Shown here piece by piece: positions 1-8,427 of a DNA stretch of 64,000 nt. Each line of letters opens with the position of its first letter. The first letter of the stretch is position 1. The stretch is taken from assembly GCA_900114885.1 (NCBI GenBank), contig FOUN01000014.1, positions 1-64,000 on the forward strand, written 5' to 3'. The notes beneath the pieces were generated by a model. The model had not been told where the DNA came from. It made no database searches and saw only the letters and a program-made list of their open reading frames with translations. The translations under genes and the position numbers were made by a program. The DNA comes from Psychrobacillus psychrodurans. GTDB lineage: Bacteria; Bacillota; Bacilli; Bacillales_A; Planococcaceae.

Positions 1-922
1 TTCTTGGTTTTAGCTGATTTTCTTTTTCCAGCACTTTCGTTATGACCAGGAACTAATCCTGCCCAAGAACACATATGAGCTGCGCTGGGAAATTGCTTTT
101 TCACATCAGTACCAATTTCAGATAAAATTTGTTCCGCCATTCTTGTAGCTATTCCAGGAATAGAATCTAGTCGGTCAATATCATCTTGATGTGTACTTAC
201 TCTTTCAGCTACTTCTTGATCTAACATCTCGATTTGCTCAGTTAAAAAGTCTATATGTTTTAAAATAGTCTTTAACATTAAGCGTTGATGAGAATTAATA
301 TATCCTCTTAGGGCAAGCTCCAGTTCTTCTTTTTTCTTTTTCATAGTACGTCGAGCGAAGTTTGATAGAATTTCAGGATCTTTTTCGCCGTTGGCGATAG
401 CGTTAAGCATATCTCGTGAAGAAACACCCATTACATTTGAAACAACAGAACCAAGTTTGATATTTGCACCCTCTAATACTTTCTGTATGCGATTATGTTG
501 CCTAGCGCGTTCTTCAATAATACTTCGACGGTATCGAACTAGTTCTCGGAGTTCTCGTTGATTTCTGTCGGGAATATAACTAGCTTTTAAAAGCCCATGA
601 CTAAGGAGTTTAGCAATCCATTCTGCGTCCTTCACATCTGTTTTACGTCCTGGGACCGCCTTCATGTGTTGGGCATTCACAACTAGAAACTCAATATCCT
701 CAGCTTCTAATAAGTTCACAATAGGTTTCCAGTAAACACTAGTGCTTTCCATGGCAACATGCGTACAGTTATTCTCTTTAATCCAGTCTACCAACTGTAT
801 TAAAAAAATAGTTTTAGTTGAAAACGTTTTAATCTCCTTTCCTTCTGGTGTGATAATGCAAGCGGTTATATTGTCCTTATGAACATCCATACCACATGCT
901 CTTTCAATGACTACATCCATTG
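1..922 (-). CDS. IS110 family transposase (C-terminus cut by window edge)
   Basis: The reverse strand reads from ATG at 922, behind a good AAAGGA site, to the window edge without a stop. The N-terminal half has the DEDD-type catalytic domain of IS110 transposases: GMDVHKD near the start, then AMESTSVYW and KTDVKDAEW. The later part carries the Transposase_20 region (SIPGIATRMAEQILSEIG, then CSWAGLVPGHNESAGKRKS). About 307 codons are visible, out of the roughly 400 usual for the family, so only the tail is missing. IS110 enzymes act as DEDD-serine transposases guided by a bridge RNA made from the element's own non-coding end. Family assignment is firm; activity cannot be judged from a partial gene. 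Confidence 0.93.
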
Positions 923-1183
923 AAATACATCCTTTCTACGGCTCTAATTATTATTGGAGGCTGGTGCAACAATCAGAATAGGATTAATCTACCATGTGTG
1001 CTTCCCGTAAGGGAGCGACAGTCAGTGGTGCACCGTGGTCGTTGGAGTCAGACTAACGGATGGGCTCTAACGCACCATAGTTCATCGACCTTCCTCTCCC
1101 AGCCGTAGAATCAGTATGGACGGTTTTTCACCATTTTCATTCTCTGTGGTGCAGCGTTTTTTGCTGCATGGGTGGCTAACGGG
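923..1183. other. Non-coding end of the IS110 element (candidate bridge RNA region)
   Basis: This stretch upstream of the transposase start has no credible gene: the short frame inside it has no ribosome site and no recognisable product. It is relatively GC-rich and structured, with local repeats such as TGGTGCA and GTGGTGCA. In IS110 elements the non-coding end upstream of the transposase encodes the bridge RNA, so this is the expected place for one. The exact element boundary is not resolved here. Confidence 0.4.
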
Positions 1184-1218
1184 TGCTTTACTTAAATAAG
1201 GAGTAAAGCATTTTTTTT
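1184..1218 (+). terminator. Intrinsic terminator next to the IS110 end
   Basis: A 9-bp perfect stem (TGCTTTACT at 1184-1192, AGTAAAGCA at 1202-1210) with a 9-nt loop is followed by eight T residues on the plus strand. Confidence 0.65.
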
Positions 1219-1247
1219 ATTGAACTAACGCGGCAGTTTAGTTCAAT
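1219..1247. repeat. Short palindromic repeat TTGAACTAA...TTAGTTCAA
   Basis: A 10-bp inverted repeat with an 8-nt loop. Related half-copies of CTAACGGGTGCTTTA lie at 1176-1190 and 1558-1572, so the element is repeated around this small locus. Confidence 0.55.
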
Positions 1248-1332
1248 AAGAGGATATTATTTGAAGAATGACGAATTTGTCAATATTAGTGTAGTTTTTG
1301 AGTATTTCCTTTTACAAATGAGGGGTGACAAT

Positions 1333-1527
1333 ATGGAATTATTAGTTCAAGCAGGATTTTTTTTAAATCCAATTTTAGCAATAGTATTTTGCTTAAATTT
1401 AGTAGCATTAATCAAAAAAGTTAGTAGTGATAGTAATGCTGGTACCTCTAAAAATACATTTTGGATGACTATTTCAGCTACTTATATCATATTTAGTATA
1501 ACTTGGTTGTTGATGTTTCTATTGTAA
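1333..1527 (+). CDS. Small membrane protein, 64 aa
   Basis: The ATG at 1333 follows GAGGGGTGA at a normal distance. The longer TTG reading from 1261 lacks such a site, so the short form is preferred. The product has two hydrophobic stretches, roughly residues 5-28 and 46-64, separated by a polar Ser/Asn/Lys linker (KKVSSDSNAGTSKN), and so looks like a two-pass membrane peptide. It is followed by a terminator at 1590. I do not recognise a family, and its place next to an IS110 end leaves open that it is cargo. Existence is likely; function unknown. Confidence 0.6.
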   Translation: MELLVQAGFFLNPILAIVFCLNLVALIKKVSSDSNAGTSKNTFWMTISATYIIFSITWLLMFLL

Positions 1528-1589
1528 TTCATTTACAACTCAATCTTTCTTCTTCAACTAACGGGTGCTTTAGTGAAAAAGACAGTAAA

Positions 1590-1621
1590 AAAAAGAGTTT
1601 GGAAATTCCAAGCTCTTTTTT
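1590..1621 (+). terminator. Terminator after the small membrane protein
   Basis: The stem AAAGAGTTTGGAA / TTCCAAGCTCTTT has one mismatch and runs into a T tract. Confidence 0.75.
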
Positions 1622-1760
1622 CTATACAAAAACAACCATTAGCTTTAACATAGCCTTACATTATTTTAAATGCAATCCTTATAGGACAGAACATTTGAAG
1701 TGAGTTAAACAAAGTGACTATTATCGTGAACATAATAATCAAGATATTAAAAAGTGAAAA

Positions 1761-1807
1761 AATGTAAAACTCACAAATGTTTGGTCGACATTTGTGAGTT
1801 TTACATT
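1761..1807 (-). terminator. Perfect 20-bp hairpin terminator of the OLD-family gene
   Basis: Twenty bases at 1761-1780 are perfectly complementary to 1788-1807, with loop TTGGTCG. Read on the minus strand the stem is followed by TTTT, placing it directly after the stop of the ATPase gene. Confidence 0.8.
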
Positions 1808-1826
1808 TAATAAATTCTTAATTCTA

Positions 1827-3731
1827 TTAGATTTCACTGGATACTAATGAGCCAATATTTAGGGAATCTGCTGCTTCTTCACCTATTACAAAGTTAAAAA
1901 ATCTTAATAATCCTTCTTCGTATTGATCAAATCTTTCGCTAATAAGCTTTGTTGCTTTCCATGGCTTATCATTCAACCATTCTTCACCAAATATATCCTC
2001 TTCAAAGTTTGGTGAGTGGTAAAGTCTCCTAGTTTCATCTAAGTTAATTGACTCTAACATTCTTAAATTATTTCCCGAATTATATGGTTCACCATCTAAA
2101 TCATGTATTATTACTGGTTCAATTCCGAAATGAGTTAAAACTTCGCAATACGTTCTTTGAGTAAGTTTTCCTTTGCATGAAATTATATTTATGTCTTTAC
2201 AATAACTTTCAATTTCTTCCTTTATATTTGGATATTTAGAAATAAGAACATCTCTAATAGATTTGAAGCTGGCAATTTCACAGTCTCCCTCAACTAATAT
2301 TACTCTCCTTGAAAAAAATGACTCAAGTGTTGATGAGTTAAAATTTAAAAGCATTCTCATCGCATTGCGCTTATCTATTGCATTATCCCCGTTATAAAGA
2401 TTATCCTCTACTTGAGAAAAAAGTGTAGTGCCAGTTGTAAAATTACGTTTTGCTATTACAATTCCTTGATGACGATCTGCTAAATCAATAAAGTGTTCGG
2501 AGTGTGAGGTACAAATGACTTGCGACAGTTCAGACTCAGAAATTTTCAGTAAAGAGTCTCTCATTTTTCTTTGTAGCTGCGGATGTAAATATATCTCAGG
2601 TTCTTCTACTAAAAATAAAAAGCTTCTTTGCCATGATTCTTCTACTTCCTCTACAGTTACATCTAGTTCTTGTGACATCAATTCCAATAATGACAATATT
2701 AATAGCCTCTGTGCACCACTACCCTGATGGTCGGTTGTAGTTTCTACATCATTGTAAATTAATGAAAACGTAGTGTTCTCATGAAGTTTTTCAATGACAG
2801 GGGGGCTAAAGTTGACCCTCGCTTCAATATCCATTAACCTTTTTAACTTGAGGTTTAGGGATGTCTCTAAAGAACTTAGAGACTCATGACGATCTTCTCC
2901 AACGAATGCATTTGTTAAATTAGTTGCTGCCGTTTCAAATTCTACAAATTTTTGTGAAGTTCGCATTTTCTTTTCTATTAACGATGACATAATGTTTTTG
3001 GCTGCAGAGTTAGCTTTTGCAGGATTAGTTTCATCCTGTAATAACTTCATGGCAGGTATGTAAATTACTTTAGGCATTATTGATCTAAGCACGCTACTAA
3101 GTCCGTTAGGGTTTGCCATCCATTCGGGATCTCGATGCTGAACTAATGCTGAATTCTCCTCTAAAACGTATTGTAAAAAGGCCTCTTTTTTAGGCGCAGG
3201 AATTGTCCCAGTTAATCCTTGTTGAGCACAAAATCTTTGGTGTAGGTCTTGAAGTTCGGATGAAGAGTCTCGAAATGCAGCATTATTCCAAGTTGTACTA
3301 CCTTCCAATTCATGAATATATGCTTGTTGAATATAAGCATAATAAGGAACATCCTTATCATTTAAGTTAGAAGAATTCCAAATTCTTTTAATCTTTAGTT
3401 CATCATTAAAAATGTATCTACTAATCTCTTTTTTACTTAAATCTTGGTCTGTGAATTTATGGAATGTTACACGTATTTCCATATGTTCAGCTTCATTGAG
3501 TGGGTTCGGTTCAACTTTTTTAGGAAATCGGTCTATATCAGGGCAATGCGGTTTTTCATAAGGGAAAAACATTCTTAATGCTTCTAAAACAGTTGATTTC
3601 CCTACATTATTTTCTCCAATTATTGTTAGCATATCTGAATTTCCATCAGATTTATTTGGAAACTTGATGGTACACAATTCATCTATGCCGATATTCTTAT
3701 AATTTTTGATAACAAATTCTTTTATTCTCAT
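1827..3731 (-). CDS. OLD-family ATP-dependent nuclease (AAA ATPase + TOPRIM)
   Basis: A 634-aa protein with an ABC/SMC-like ATPase and a C-terminal TOPRIM domain, the layout of OLD (overcoming lysogenisation defect) nucleases. Visible motifs are Walker A GENNVGKS (residues 39-46), a signature-like GSGAQR, Walker B FLFLVEEPEIYLHP, an H-loop TSHSEHF, then TOPRIM acidic motifs VILVEGDCE and IIHDLDGE. ATG at 3731 follows an AAGGGGGG-like site. OLD proteins are ATP-controlled DNA nucleases, and several act in phage defence (GajA of Gabija, PARIS, retron Eco8). No UvrD-like GajB lies next to it, so it is not a complete Gabija system. The divergent neighbour is a restriction-enzyme remnant, consistent with a decayed defence locus. 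Confidence 0.88.
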   Translation of the reverse strand: MRIKEFVIKNYKNIGIDELCTIKFPNKSDGNSDMLTIIGENNVGKSTVLEALRMFFPYEKPHCPDIDRFPKKVEPNPLNEAEHMEIRVTFHKFTDQDLSKKEISRYIFNDELKIKRIWNSSNLNDKDVPYYAYIQQAYIHELEGSTTWNNAAFRDSSSELQDLHQRFCAQQGLTGTIPAPKKEAFLQYVLEENSALVQHRDPEWMANPNGLSSVLRSIMPKVIYIPAMKLLQDETNPAKANSAAKNIMSSLIEKKMRTSQKFVEFETAATNLTNAFVGEDRHESLSSLETSLNLKLKRLMDIEARVNFSPPVIEKLHENTTFSLIYNDVETTTDHQGSGAQRLLILSLLELMSQELDVTVEEVEESWQRSFLFLVEEPEIYLHPQLQRKMRDSLLKISESELSQVICTSHSEHFIDLADRHQGIVIAKRNFTTGTTLFSQVEDNLYNGDNAIDKRNAMRMLLNFNSSTLESFFSRRVILVEGDCEIASFKSIRDVLISKYPNIKEEIESYCKDINIISCKGKLTQRTYCEVLTHFGIEPVIIHDLDGEPYNSGNNLRMLESINLDETRRLYHSPNFEEDIFGEEWLNDKPWKATKLISERFDQYEEGLLRFFNFVIGEEAADSLNIGSLVSSEI

Positions 3732-3766
3732 AAAAATCCCCCCTTTTAGTAATATATTACATTAAA

Positions 3767-4099
3767 TTGGAAATAAAGATATATAAATTAGAAATTTCTG
3801 ATAAAAGTTTCTATTTACTTCATGCATTTTTGGACCATCCAGACATAATTGACGGAAGTAATTATTCTCCAGACTTTATGTACCTAGTGAATGATAGTGA
3901 AAATAATACTGAGTTACATTTGGTTGAGAGTAAAGGTATTAAACAATCTAATTTATTAAGGGAAATTGAAAGTGACAAAATAACCGCTGCTGAAAAAGTG
4001 TACAATCTTTTTGAGTGTGAAGGTATTAAGGTTAAATATGTTAAACAACTGGATAAAGACTCTATAACCAAAATTGTGAAATCTCTTATAAATAACTGA
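3767..4099 (+). pseudogene. Remnant of a type III restriction endonuclease subunit (C-terminal nuclease part)
   Basis: An open frame of about 110 codons whose only start is a TTG at 3767 with no Shine-Dalgarno site, squeezed 36 bp from the divergent ATPase start. The translation contains YSPDFMYLV and LHLVESKG, that is a PD...ExK pattern as found in the C-terminal PD-(D/E)XK nuclease end of type III Res subunits. Helicase motifs, which would make up most of such a protein, are absent, so this is a 3' fragment. A terminator follows the stop. The family call is from motif pattern only; it could instead be a small free-standing nuclease with a poor start. Confidence 0.55.
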
Positions 4100-4104
4100 A
4101 ATTA

Positions 4105-4140
4105 GACCTCCCGATATGACAATATTGGGAGGTCATTTTT
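4105..4140 (+). terminator. Terminator after the restriction remnant
   Basis: GACCTCCCGATAT pairs with ATATTGGGAGGTC (one G-T pair) and is followed by ATTTTTT. Confidence 0.8.
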
Positions 4141-4217
4141 TGCTATGTTAAAGGAAAGGTTGATTTGTCGTAAAATAATATAGTGACACCTACCTTATAC
4201 CAGATTAAATTAGTGTT

Positions 4218-4397
4218 GTTTCCAACTTTATTTACATTACTTTATTTTCCATTAGTTTATTTTTGCTTGTTCGTTTCCAACTTTATTTTAATTTATGCAA
4301 AATTTAATAGCACTTGAACCCGCAATTTATATGGAATTGCGTTTCCAACTTTATTTGTCCTATACATTAATTTGTATAGAACAAATAAAGTTGGAAA
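4218..4397. repeat. Cluster of 16-bp repeats GTTTCCAACTTTATTT ending in a 25-bp inverted repeat
   Basis: Identical 16-mers sit at 4218-4233, 4273-4288 and 4341-4356 on the plus strand. An inverted copy lies at 4383-4397. The last direct copy and the inverted copy form the ends of a 25-bp hairpin (4342-4366 with 4373-4397, one mismatch, 6-nt loop). No gene lies in the 490-bp gap that holds them. Spaced transposase-binding sites of this kind occur at the ends of Tn7-like and Tn552-like elements. That origin is an inference. Confidence 0.75.
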
Positions 4398-4474
4398 TGA
4401 GATTAAAAATAAAAAGATTTGGCGTAATTATGAAGTATATAACAGAAAGACGACAAACTTTAATAATATAATTT

Positions 4475-4507
4475 AACCCCAGGGAGAGTTATCCCTAGGG
4501 TTTTTTT
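4475..4507 (-). terminator. Hairpin between the repeat cluster and the amine oxidase gene
   Basis: AACCCCAGGGA and TCCCTAGGGTT form a stem followed by seven T on the plus strand. On the minus strand it lies downstream of the amine oxidase stop, but the T run favours plus-strand termination, so orientation is uncertain. Confidence 0.5.
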
Positions 4508-4632
4508 ATTGCGTAAATAACTGCATCAATGAAACAGGAGGAGCGCTTTTGTTTTCCTGCCTTACTCAATTATCTATATCCCTTATTAGTAAACAAACGA
4601 GGTTTCGCAATGACACAAATTAAGTGATTCTC

Positions 4633-6099
4633 TCAAGATAAATTATTGACTTCGAAAGCTACACGTATCCCAGATTCAATTGCACCCTGTATCCAACCGT
4701 GTGGGAGTGTAGTGTGTGCACCTGCAAAGTGAACACGACCCTCTGGTGTGGAAAGGTATGGAAAAAGTTCTGTTTCCTGTTCTGGCTTGAACATAGTGAA
4801 TGCTCCACCTGAAAATGGATTTTGCCCCCAACTATAGGATGCTCCCGTAATAAATTCATCATAAACTTGTCGACCATGGATGGTAGCCAAGTTCTGTAAG
4901 GCCTGCTGAATTCGTTTCTCTTCACTCAAACTTTCCCATGGGAGTGAATCATCTTCCCAAGTATAGCTAGCTAAAATTACTCCAGTCTCGTTTTTATCGA
5001 TATCATGGCTAGGATAATAACTAAATCGAATGGGCAAATCAGTTGCGGTTTGCCCACCTTGGATTCCTTGTTTCTCCCAAAATTTACTTTTAAACTGAAG
5101 ACCTATTTTTGTGGAAGTGGAATAATGGAGTTCACGAATAGCTTTCCACTTATTATGCGAGAATGAATTATGGGGGATAACTTCAACAAATTGCAGAATC
5201 GAGAATGGAATGGTCAATATGGCTATATCGCACGTTGTTTCGAATGATTGTTTCGATTCTGTATGCTCCGAATATATAGTGACTTGGTTTTGGTGCTGAA
5301 TAATTTTGGTCATCTGTTGATTAAAAATGATATTTCCCTCTAATTGTGGCAGAAATGAATTTGGGAGTTGATCGTTGCCTCCGGTAATTTCATAATACCG
5401 AGTAATTGGGTTTAAAAGAATTATAAACTCACGTAATATATCTAGAAATGCGAGCTCTGCTAAGCCCTCAATAGAAAGAAGTACCTTAATCATTTCGATG
5501 GCACCAGGCGATAAAGTCACGCCATTAGGGTTATATCTTAGAAATGCATCCATTGAATATTTATCATATTCCTTTATGACCCATTTCCAATTTTCCGTTG
5601 GATCTATATTGATAAAATCAATCACTGGTTGAATGACTGATTGTATCAACTCCAAAGCTGTTTTGCCTTTTTCATTAGGTGCGACAGGGTAGTCTAGTAT
5701 ATCTGGGTTTTGTTCATACAAGTATTGGCGTGTTATAATTCCGTTCACGTAAATCAAGTCGTTAGGTGTACTGTTTATAAATGGATTTATTGGTAAATTG
5801 AATTTTTTTATGTACGCTAACGTTAAATTGTGAGTCGATGGAATGCGCATCGCCCCAGCTTCCATATATTGATCGTTAATAAAAGGGAAGCGTTTCGTGT
5901 ATATTCGTCCCCCCACTCTTTCAGAAGCTTCAATTATGGTGACACTATGTCCGGCTTCCTCTAATAGCGAGGCAGCAACTAACCCTGACATACCTGCGCC
6001 GATAATAAGTATTCTCTTTGAGTTTTGTTTTTTACTTAATCCGTGGTGAATCATTGAAACCATTTGGTCGGGGGTTACATGAGAAAACATGGGTGTCAT
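4633..6099 (-). CDS. Flavin monoamine oxidase / L-amino-acid oxidase-like protein
   Basis: A 488-aa FAD-dependent amine oxidase. The N-terminal dinucleotide-binding fold is clear: [22 protein letters not shown] (GxGxxG near residue 34), then [14 protein letters not shown], the FAD-contact motif of the monoamine oxidase/LAAO family. The C-terminus has [11 protein letters not shown] and [14 protein letters not shown], the second flavin-binding segment. No signal peptide is seen, so it is probably cytosolic. It would oxidatively deaminate an amine or L-amino acid, giving an imine, then ammonia and hydrogen peroxide; the substrate cannot be read from sequence. ATG at 6099 lies behind AAAGGTGAAAG. 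It is a monocistronic unit, divergent from the zinc-efflux operon. Confidence 0.9.
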   Translation of the reverse strand: MTPMFSHVTPDQMVSMIHHGLSKKQNSKRILIIGAGMSGLVAASLLEEAGHSVTIIEASERVGGRIYTKRFPFINDQYMEAGAMRIPSTHNLTLAYIKKFNLPINPFINSTPNDLIYVNGIITRQYLYEQNPDILDYPVAPNEKGKTALELIQSVIQPVIDFINIDPTENWKWVIKEYDKYSMDAFLRYNPNGVTLSPGAIEMIKVLLSIEGLAELAFLDILREFIILLNPITRYYEITGGNDQLPNSFLPQLEGNIIFNQQMTKIIQHQNQVTIYSEHTESKQSFETTCDIAILTIPFSILQFVEVIPHNSFSHNKWKAIRELHYSTSTKIGLQFKSKFWEKQGIQGGQTATDLPIRFSYYPSHDIDKNETGVILASYTWEDDSLPWESLSEEKRIQQALQNLATIHGRQVYDEFITGASYSWGQNPFSGGAFTMFKPEQETELFPYLSTPEGRVHFAGAHTTLPHGWIQGAIESGIRVAFEVNNLS

Positions 6100-6247
6100 A
6101 CTCTTTCACCTTTCACCTTAGACTTAAAATAACCCTCAAATTTTTAAGTGTTACAATTTAGTCTATTCTTCCAAATAAATTTCTATGAAAATAATCTTAT
6201 AAATATGGAAATTATTTAACACATTCAAAAAATATCAGATTTAAGTG

Positions 6248-6302
6248 TTGACAATAAATTAAGTTGAATATAATGTGTATATATGAACATATCATCATAT
6301 AT
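6248..6302 (+). promoter_or_regulatory. czcD-czrA promoter with ArsR/CzrA-type operator
   Basis: TTGACA at 6248-6253 and TATAAT at 6269-6274 form a promoter with a short 15-bp spacer. Immediately downstream, ATATATGA (6279-6286) and TCATATAT (6295-6302) make a perfect inverted repeat with an 8-nt centre, the 12-2-12 layout bound by SmtB/CadC/CzrA-type repressors. It lies where a bound repressor would block RNA polymerase. The cognate repressor is encoded two genes down. Confidence 0.75.
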
Positions 6303-6332
6303 TGGTTTTATATATTAAACGGAGGGATTATA

Positions 6333-7280
6333 ATGGCGGATAATCATGACCATACAAACGGTGCAAATAAAAAGGTATTACTGATTTCATTTTTCATCAT
6401 TACAATCTATATGATTGTAGAAGCAATAGGCGGGTATTTGACAAACAGCTTGGCCCTTCTTTCGGATGCAGGACACATGCTAAGCGATGCCGTATCACTT
6501 GGGATAGCCCTGCTAGCATTTACATTTAGTGAAAGGGCAGCAAACGCAAGTAAAACTTATGGCTATAAGCGATTCGAAATATTAGCAGCAGTCTTAAACG
6601 GTGTAACACTAATATTGATTGCACTATTTATCTTTTATGAGGCAATTGAGCGGTTCGCGAATCCCCCTGTGGTTGCCACAAGTGGAATGCTTATTATTAG
6701 TAGTATTGGGTTAGGGGTAAACATCCTTGTAGCTTGGATAATGATGCGAGGCAGTGATACGCAAGACAATCTAAATATGCGTGGGGCATTTCTTCACGTG
6801 ATCAGTGATATGCTAGGCTCAGTTGGTGCAATTATTGCAGCCTTGTTAATCATATTCTTTGACTGGGGATGGGCCGATCCATTAGCTAGTGTTATTGTCG
6901 CTGTGTTAGTTTTAAGAAGTGGTTACTCTGTAACAAAAGCATCACTCCACGTCTTGATGGAGGGAACACCTCAAAATGTTAATATAGACGAAATCGTTAA
7001 AACAATAGAAATGGAAAAAGAAATTTTAAGTGTTCATGACTTACACATTTGGTCTATTACAAGTGGTTTGAACGCACTTTCCTGCCATGTGGTGGTTGAA
7101 GAACAAATGACTATTGCAGAAAGCGAAAAGCTACTTCATAAAATCGAACATAATTTAGAACATAAAAATATTCAACATGTGACCATTCAACTTGAAACTG
7201 CAGCTCATAAACACGATAACTCTATTTTATGTACGGTAAAAGCAAAGGCACCAGATGCACATGCACACCACAATCATTAA
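6333..7280 (+). CDS. czcD: Cation diffusion facilitator, zinc/cadmium/cobalt efflux
   Basis: A 315-aa CDF transporter, full length for the family. ATG at 6333 follows GGAGGG; an upstream in-frame ATG at 6264 lies within the promoter/operator and has no ribosome site. The protein begins with a His/Asp-rich tip (MADNHDHTNG), has six membrane helices, the metal-site motif ALLSDAGHMLSDA in helix II, HVISDMLGS in helix V, and a cytosolic C-terminal domain containing HDLHIW, ending in HAHHNH. CDF proteins exchange cytosolic Zn(II), Cd(II) or Co(II) for protons. It is co-transcribed with the ArsR-type repressor that follows, the usual zinc-efflux operon of Bacillales. Confidence 0.93.
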   Translation: MADNHDHTNGANKKVLLISFFIITIYMIVEAIGGYLTNSLALLSDAGHMLSDAVSLGIALLAFTFSERAANASKTYGYKRFEILAAVLNGVTLILIALFIFYEAIERFANPPVVATSGMLIISSIGLGVNILVAWIMMRGSDTQDNLNMRGAFLHVISDMLGSVGAIIAALLIIFFDWGWADPLASVIVAVLVLRSGYSVTKASLHVLMEGTPQNVNIDEIVKTIEMEKEILSVHDLHIWSITSGLNALSCHVVVEEQMTIAESEKLLHKIEHNLEHKNIQHVTIQLETAAHKHDNSILCTVKAKAPDAHAHHNH

Positions 7281-7316
7281 CATAATACTAAAACTTAAAA
7301 GAGAGGGTGCATTAAT

Positions 7317-7631
7317 ATGGAGAAAGAAGTACAAACTAACACACATGAATTAGATGAAGAAACTCTTTTTGTCGTATCCCAGACGTTTAAAGCGTTAGGT
7401 GATCCAACACGTATCCGTATTTTAAATTTGCTATGCTGTGAGGAGTATTCTGTTAATGATATTGCAGAGGCACTAAATTTAGGTCAGTCCACAGTTTCTC
7501 ACCAGCTCCGCTTTTTGAAAAACTTGCGTTTAGTTAAGTTTCGTCGTGAAGGAACAACGTTGTATTATTCAAGTGATGATGACCATATTATGAATCTGTT
7601 GCACCAGGCAATTGATCATGCAAAACATTAA
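7317..7631 (+). CDS. czrA: ArsR-family zinc-sensing repressor
   Basis: A 104-aa winged-helix repressor ([16 protein letters not shown], then [16 protein letters not shown] as recognition helix). The C-terminal helix carries D88-x-H90-x10-H101-x2-H104, exactly the alpha-5 metal motif of zinc sensors CzrA and SmtB, whereas the alpha-3 cysteine box of CadC/ArsR (ELCVCD) is absent. It should release the operator at 6279-6302 when Zn(II) or Co(II) binds. It lies 36 bp after czcD, has an AGAGGGTG ribosome site, and ends in a terminator, so the pair forms a self-regulated operon. Confidence 0.92.
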   Translation: MEKEVQTNTHELDEETLFVVSQTFKALGDPTRIRILNLLCCEEYSVNDIAEALNLGQSTVSHQLRFLKNLRLVKFRREGTTLYYSSDDDHIMNLLHQAIDHAKH

Positions 7632-7641
7632 ACAGAAAGAT

Positions 7642-7672
7642 AAAAGGACTTAAGATTATTAGGTCCTTTTTT
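7642..7672 (+). terminator. Terminator of the czcD-czrA operon
   Basis: AAAAGGAC and GTCCTTTT form the stem, followed by a T run. Confidence 0.8.
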
Positions 7673-7734
7673 GATGAATAAGGATATGCAAAATAGTGCA
7701 GTGTAGAATTTTTATAAACAATAAAGCATTATAC

Positions 7735-7764
7735 TTTACATACCCCCTATAGGTACTGTATTAT
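7735..7764 (+). promoter_or_regulatory. csoR promoter with CsoR operator
   Basis: TTTACA (7735-7740), an 18-bp spacer and TATTAT (7759-7764) form a promoter. The spacer holds TACCCCCTATAGGTA (7741-7755), a GC-tract pseudo-palindrome of the type bound by copper sensor CsoR, so the repressor would sit between the two promoter boxes. Confidence 0.8.
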
Positions 7765-7791
7765 ATAAATAAGAAATAGGAGGTTGATGAG

Positions 7792-8118
7792 TTGGACAAT
7801 TTAATAGAAGAGAATGCAAATACATCTGATCAATCTTGTAGAAAAAGTCATCATCCTGAGCATGTAAAAAAGGACTTAACGAATCGCTTAAATCGTATTG
7901 AAGGTCAAATTCGTGGAATAAAAGGGATGGTAGACAAAGACGTCTATTGTGATGATATTATCACGCAACTCTCTGCAACTCAGTCAGCTCTGAATAGTGT
8001 AGCCAAAGTACTTTTACAAGGGCATTTAAAAGGCTGTGTAGTGGATAGACTAGCAGAAGGTGACGATGAAGTACTGGATGAATTGCTTATTACGATTCAA
8101 AAATTAATGAAAAAATAA
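7792..8118 (+). CDS. csoR: Copper-sensing transcriptional repressor CsoR
   Basis: A 108-aa all-helical CsoR/RcnR-family protein. The Cu(I) ligands Cys53, His78 and Cys82 are all present (VYCDD; GHLKGC), with the conserved NRLNRIEGQIRGIKGMV first helix. The N-terminal tail is longer than usual and rich in His and Cys. The start is TTG at 7792, eight bases after AGGAGG; the nearer ATG at 7787 is out of frame. The operator overlaps its own promoter, so the gene is autoregulated and derepressed by Cu(I). copZ follows 15 bp downstream. Confidence 0.94.
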   Translation: MDNLIEENANTSDQSCRKSHHPEHVKKDLTNRLNRIEGQIRGIKGMVDKDVYCDDIITQLSATQSALNSVAKVLLQGHLKGCVVDRLAEGDDEVLDELLITIQKLMKK

Positions 8119-8133
8119 GAGGAGGAATTTAAA

Positions 8134-8343
8134 ATGGTCAACCAAGTAACATTAAACGTACAAGGAATGTCATGTGGTCATTGTGTTAGTTCTGTAGAAG
8201 GCAGTGTAGGAAAGTTAGATGGAGTAAATGAAGTGAAGGTCGATTTAGAATCAGGAAAAGTGGACGTTTCATTTGACGAGGATAAAGTATCGCTAGATGT
8301 TATTAAAGAAACAATTGATGATCAAGGATACGATGTAAACTAG
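8134..8343 (+). CDS. copZ: Copper chaperone CopZ
   Basis: A 69-aa ferredoxin-fold metal-binding (HMA) protein with the Cu(I) motif GMSCGHC near residues 11-17. It follows csoR by 15 bp with an AGAGGAGGA site and belongs to the same transcript. CopZ normally hands Cu(I) to the CopA ATPase, and csoR-copZ-copA is the usual order. Here no copA follows: the next 200 bp hold only a second CsoR-like box and a tiny frame. The partner ATPase must lie elsewhere or be missing. Confidence 0.93.
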   Translation: MVNQVTLNVQGMSCGHCVSSVEGSVGKLDGVNEVKVDLESGKVDVSFDEDKVSLDVIKETIDDQGYDVN

Positions 8344-8390
8344 TTATGGAGGAGTGCTATGTAAGGCACTCTCTATCTCTCGTGAATTTA

Positions 8391-8405
8391 TACCCCCTGG
8401 TAGTA
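8391..8405 (+). promoter_or_regulatory. Second CsoR-like box
   Basis: TACCCCCTGGTAGTA keeps the TACCCCCT half-site and a TA end like the csoR operator at 7741. It lies between copZ and the lipoprotein gene and could put the latter under copper control. The core half-site is visible; the second half is degenerate. Confidence 0.45.
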
Positions 8406-8427
8406 TTTTGGGGTGGGTGAAAACAAG

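Noticed and set aside
920-1108. 62-codon frame in the IS110 upstream region
   Set aside because: Overlaps the transposase start and has no recognisable product; the region is better explained as the non-coding IS end.
1827-4099. Complete Gabija (GajAB) defence system
   Set aside because: The OLD-type protein is present, but no UvrD-like GajB helicase gene is adjacent; the neighbour is a nuclease fragment.
4218-4397. CRISPR array
   Set aside because: Only three direct copies with unequal 55- and 68-bp steps plus one inverted copy, and no cas genes.
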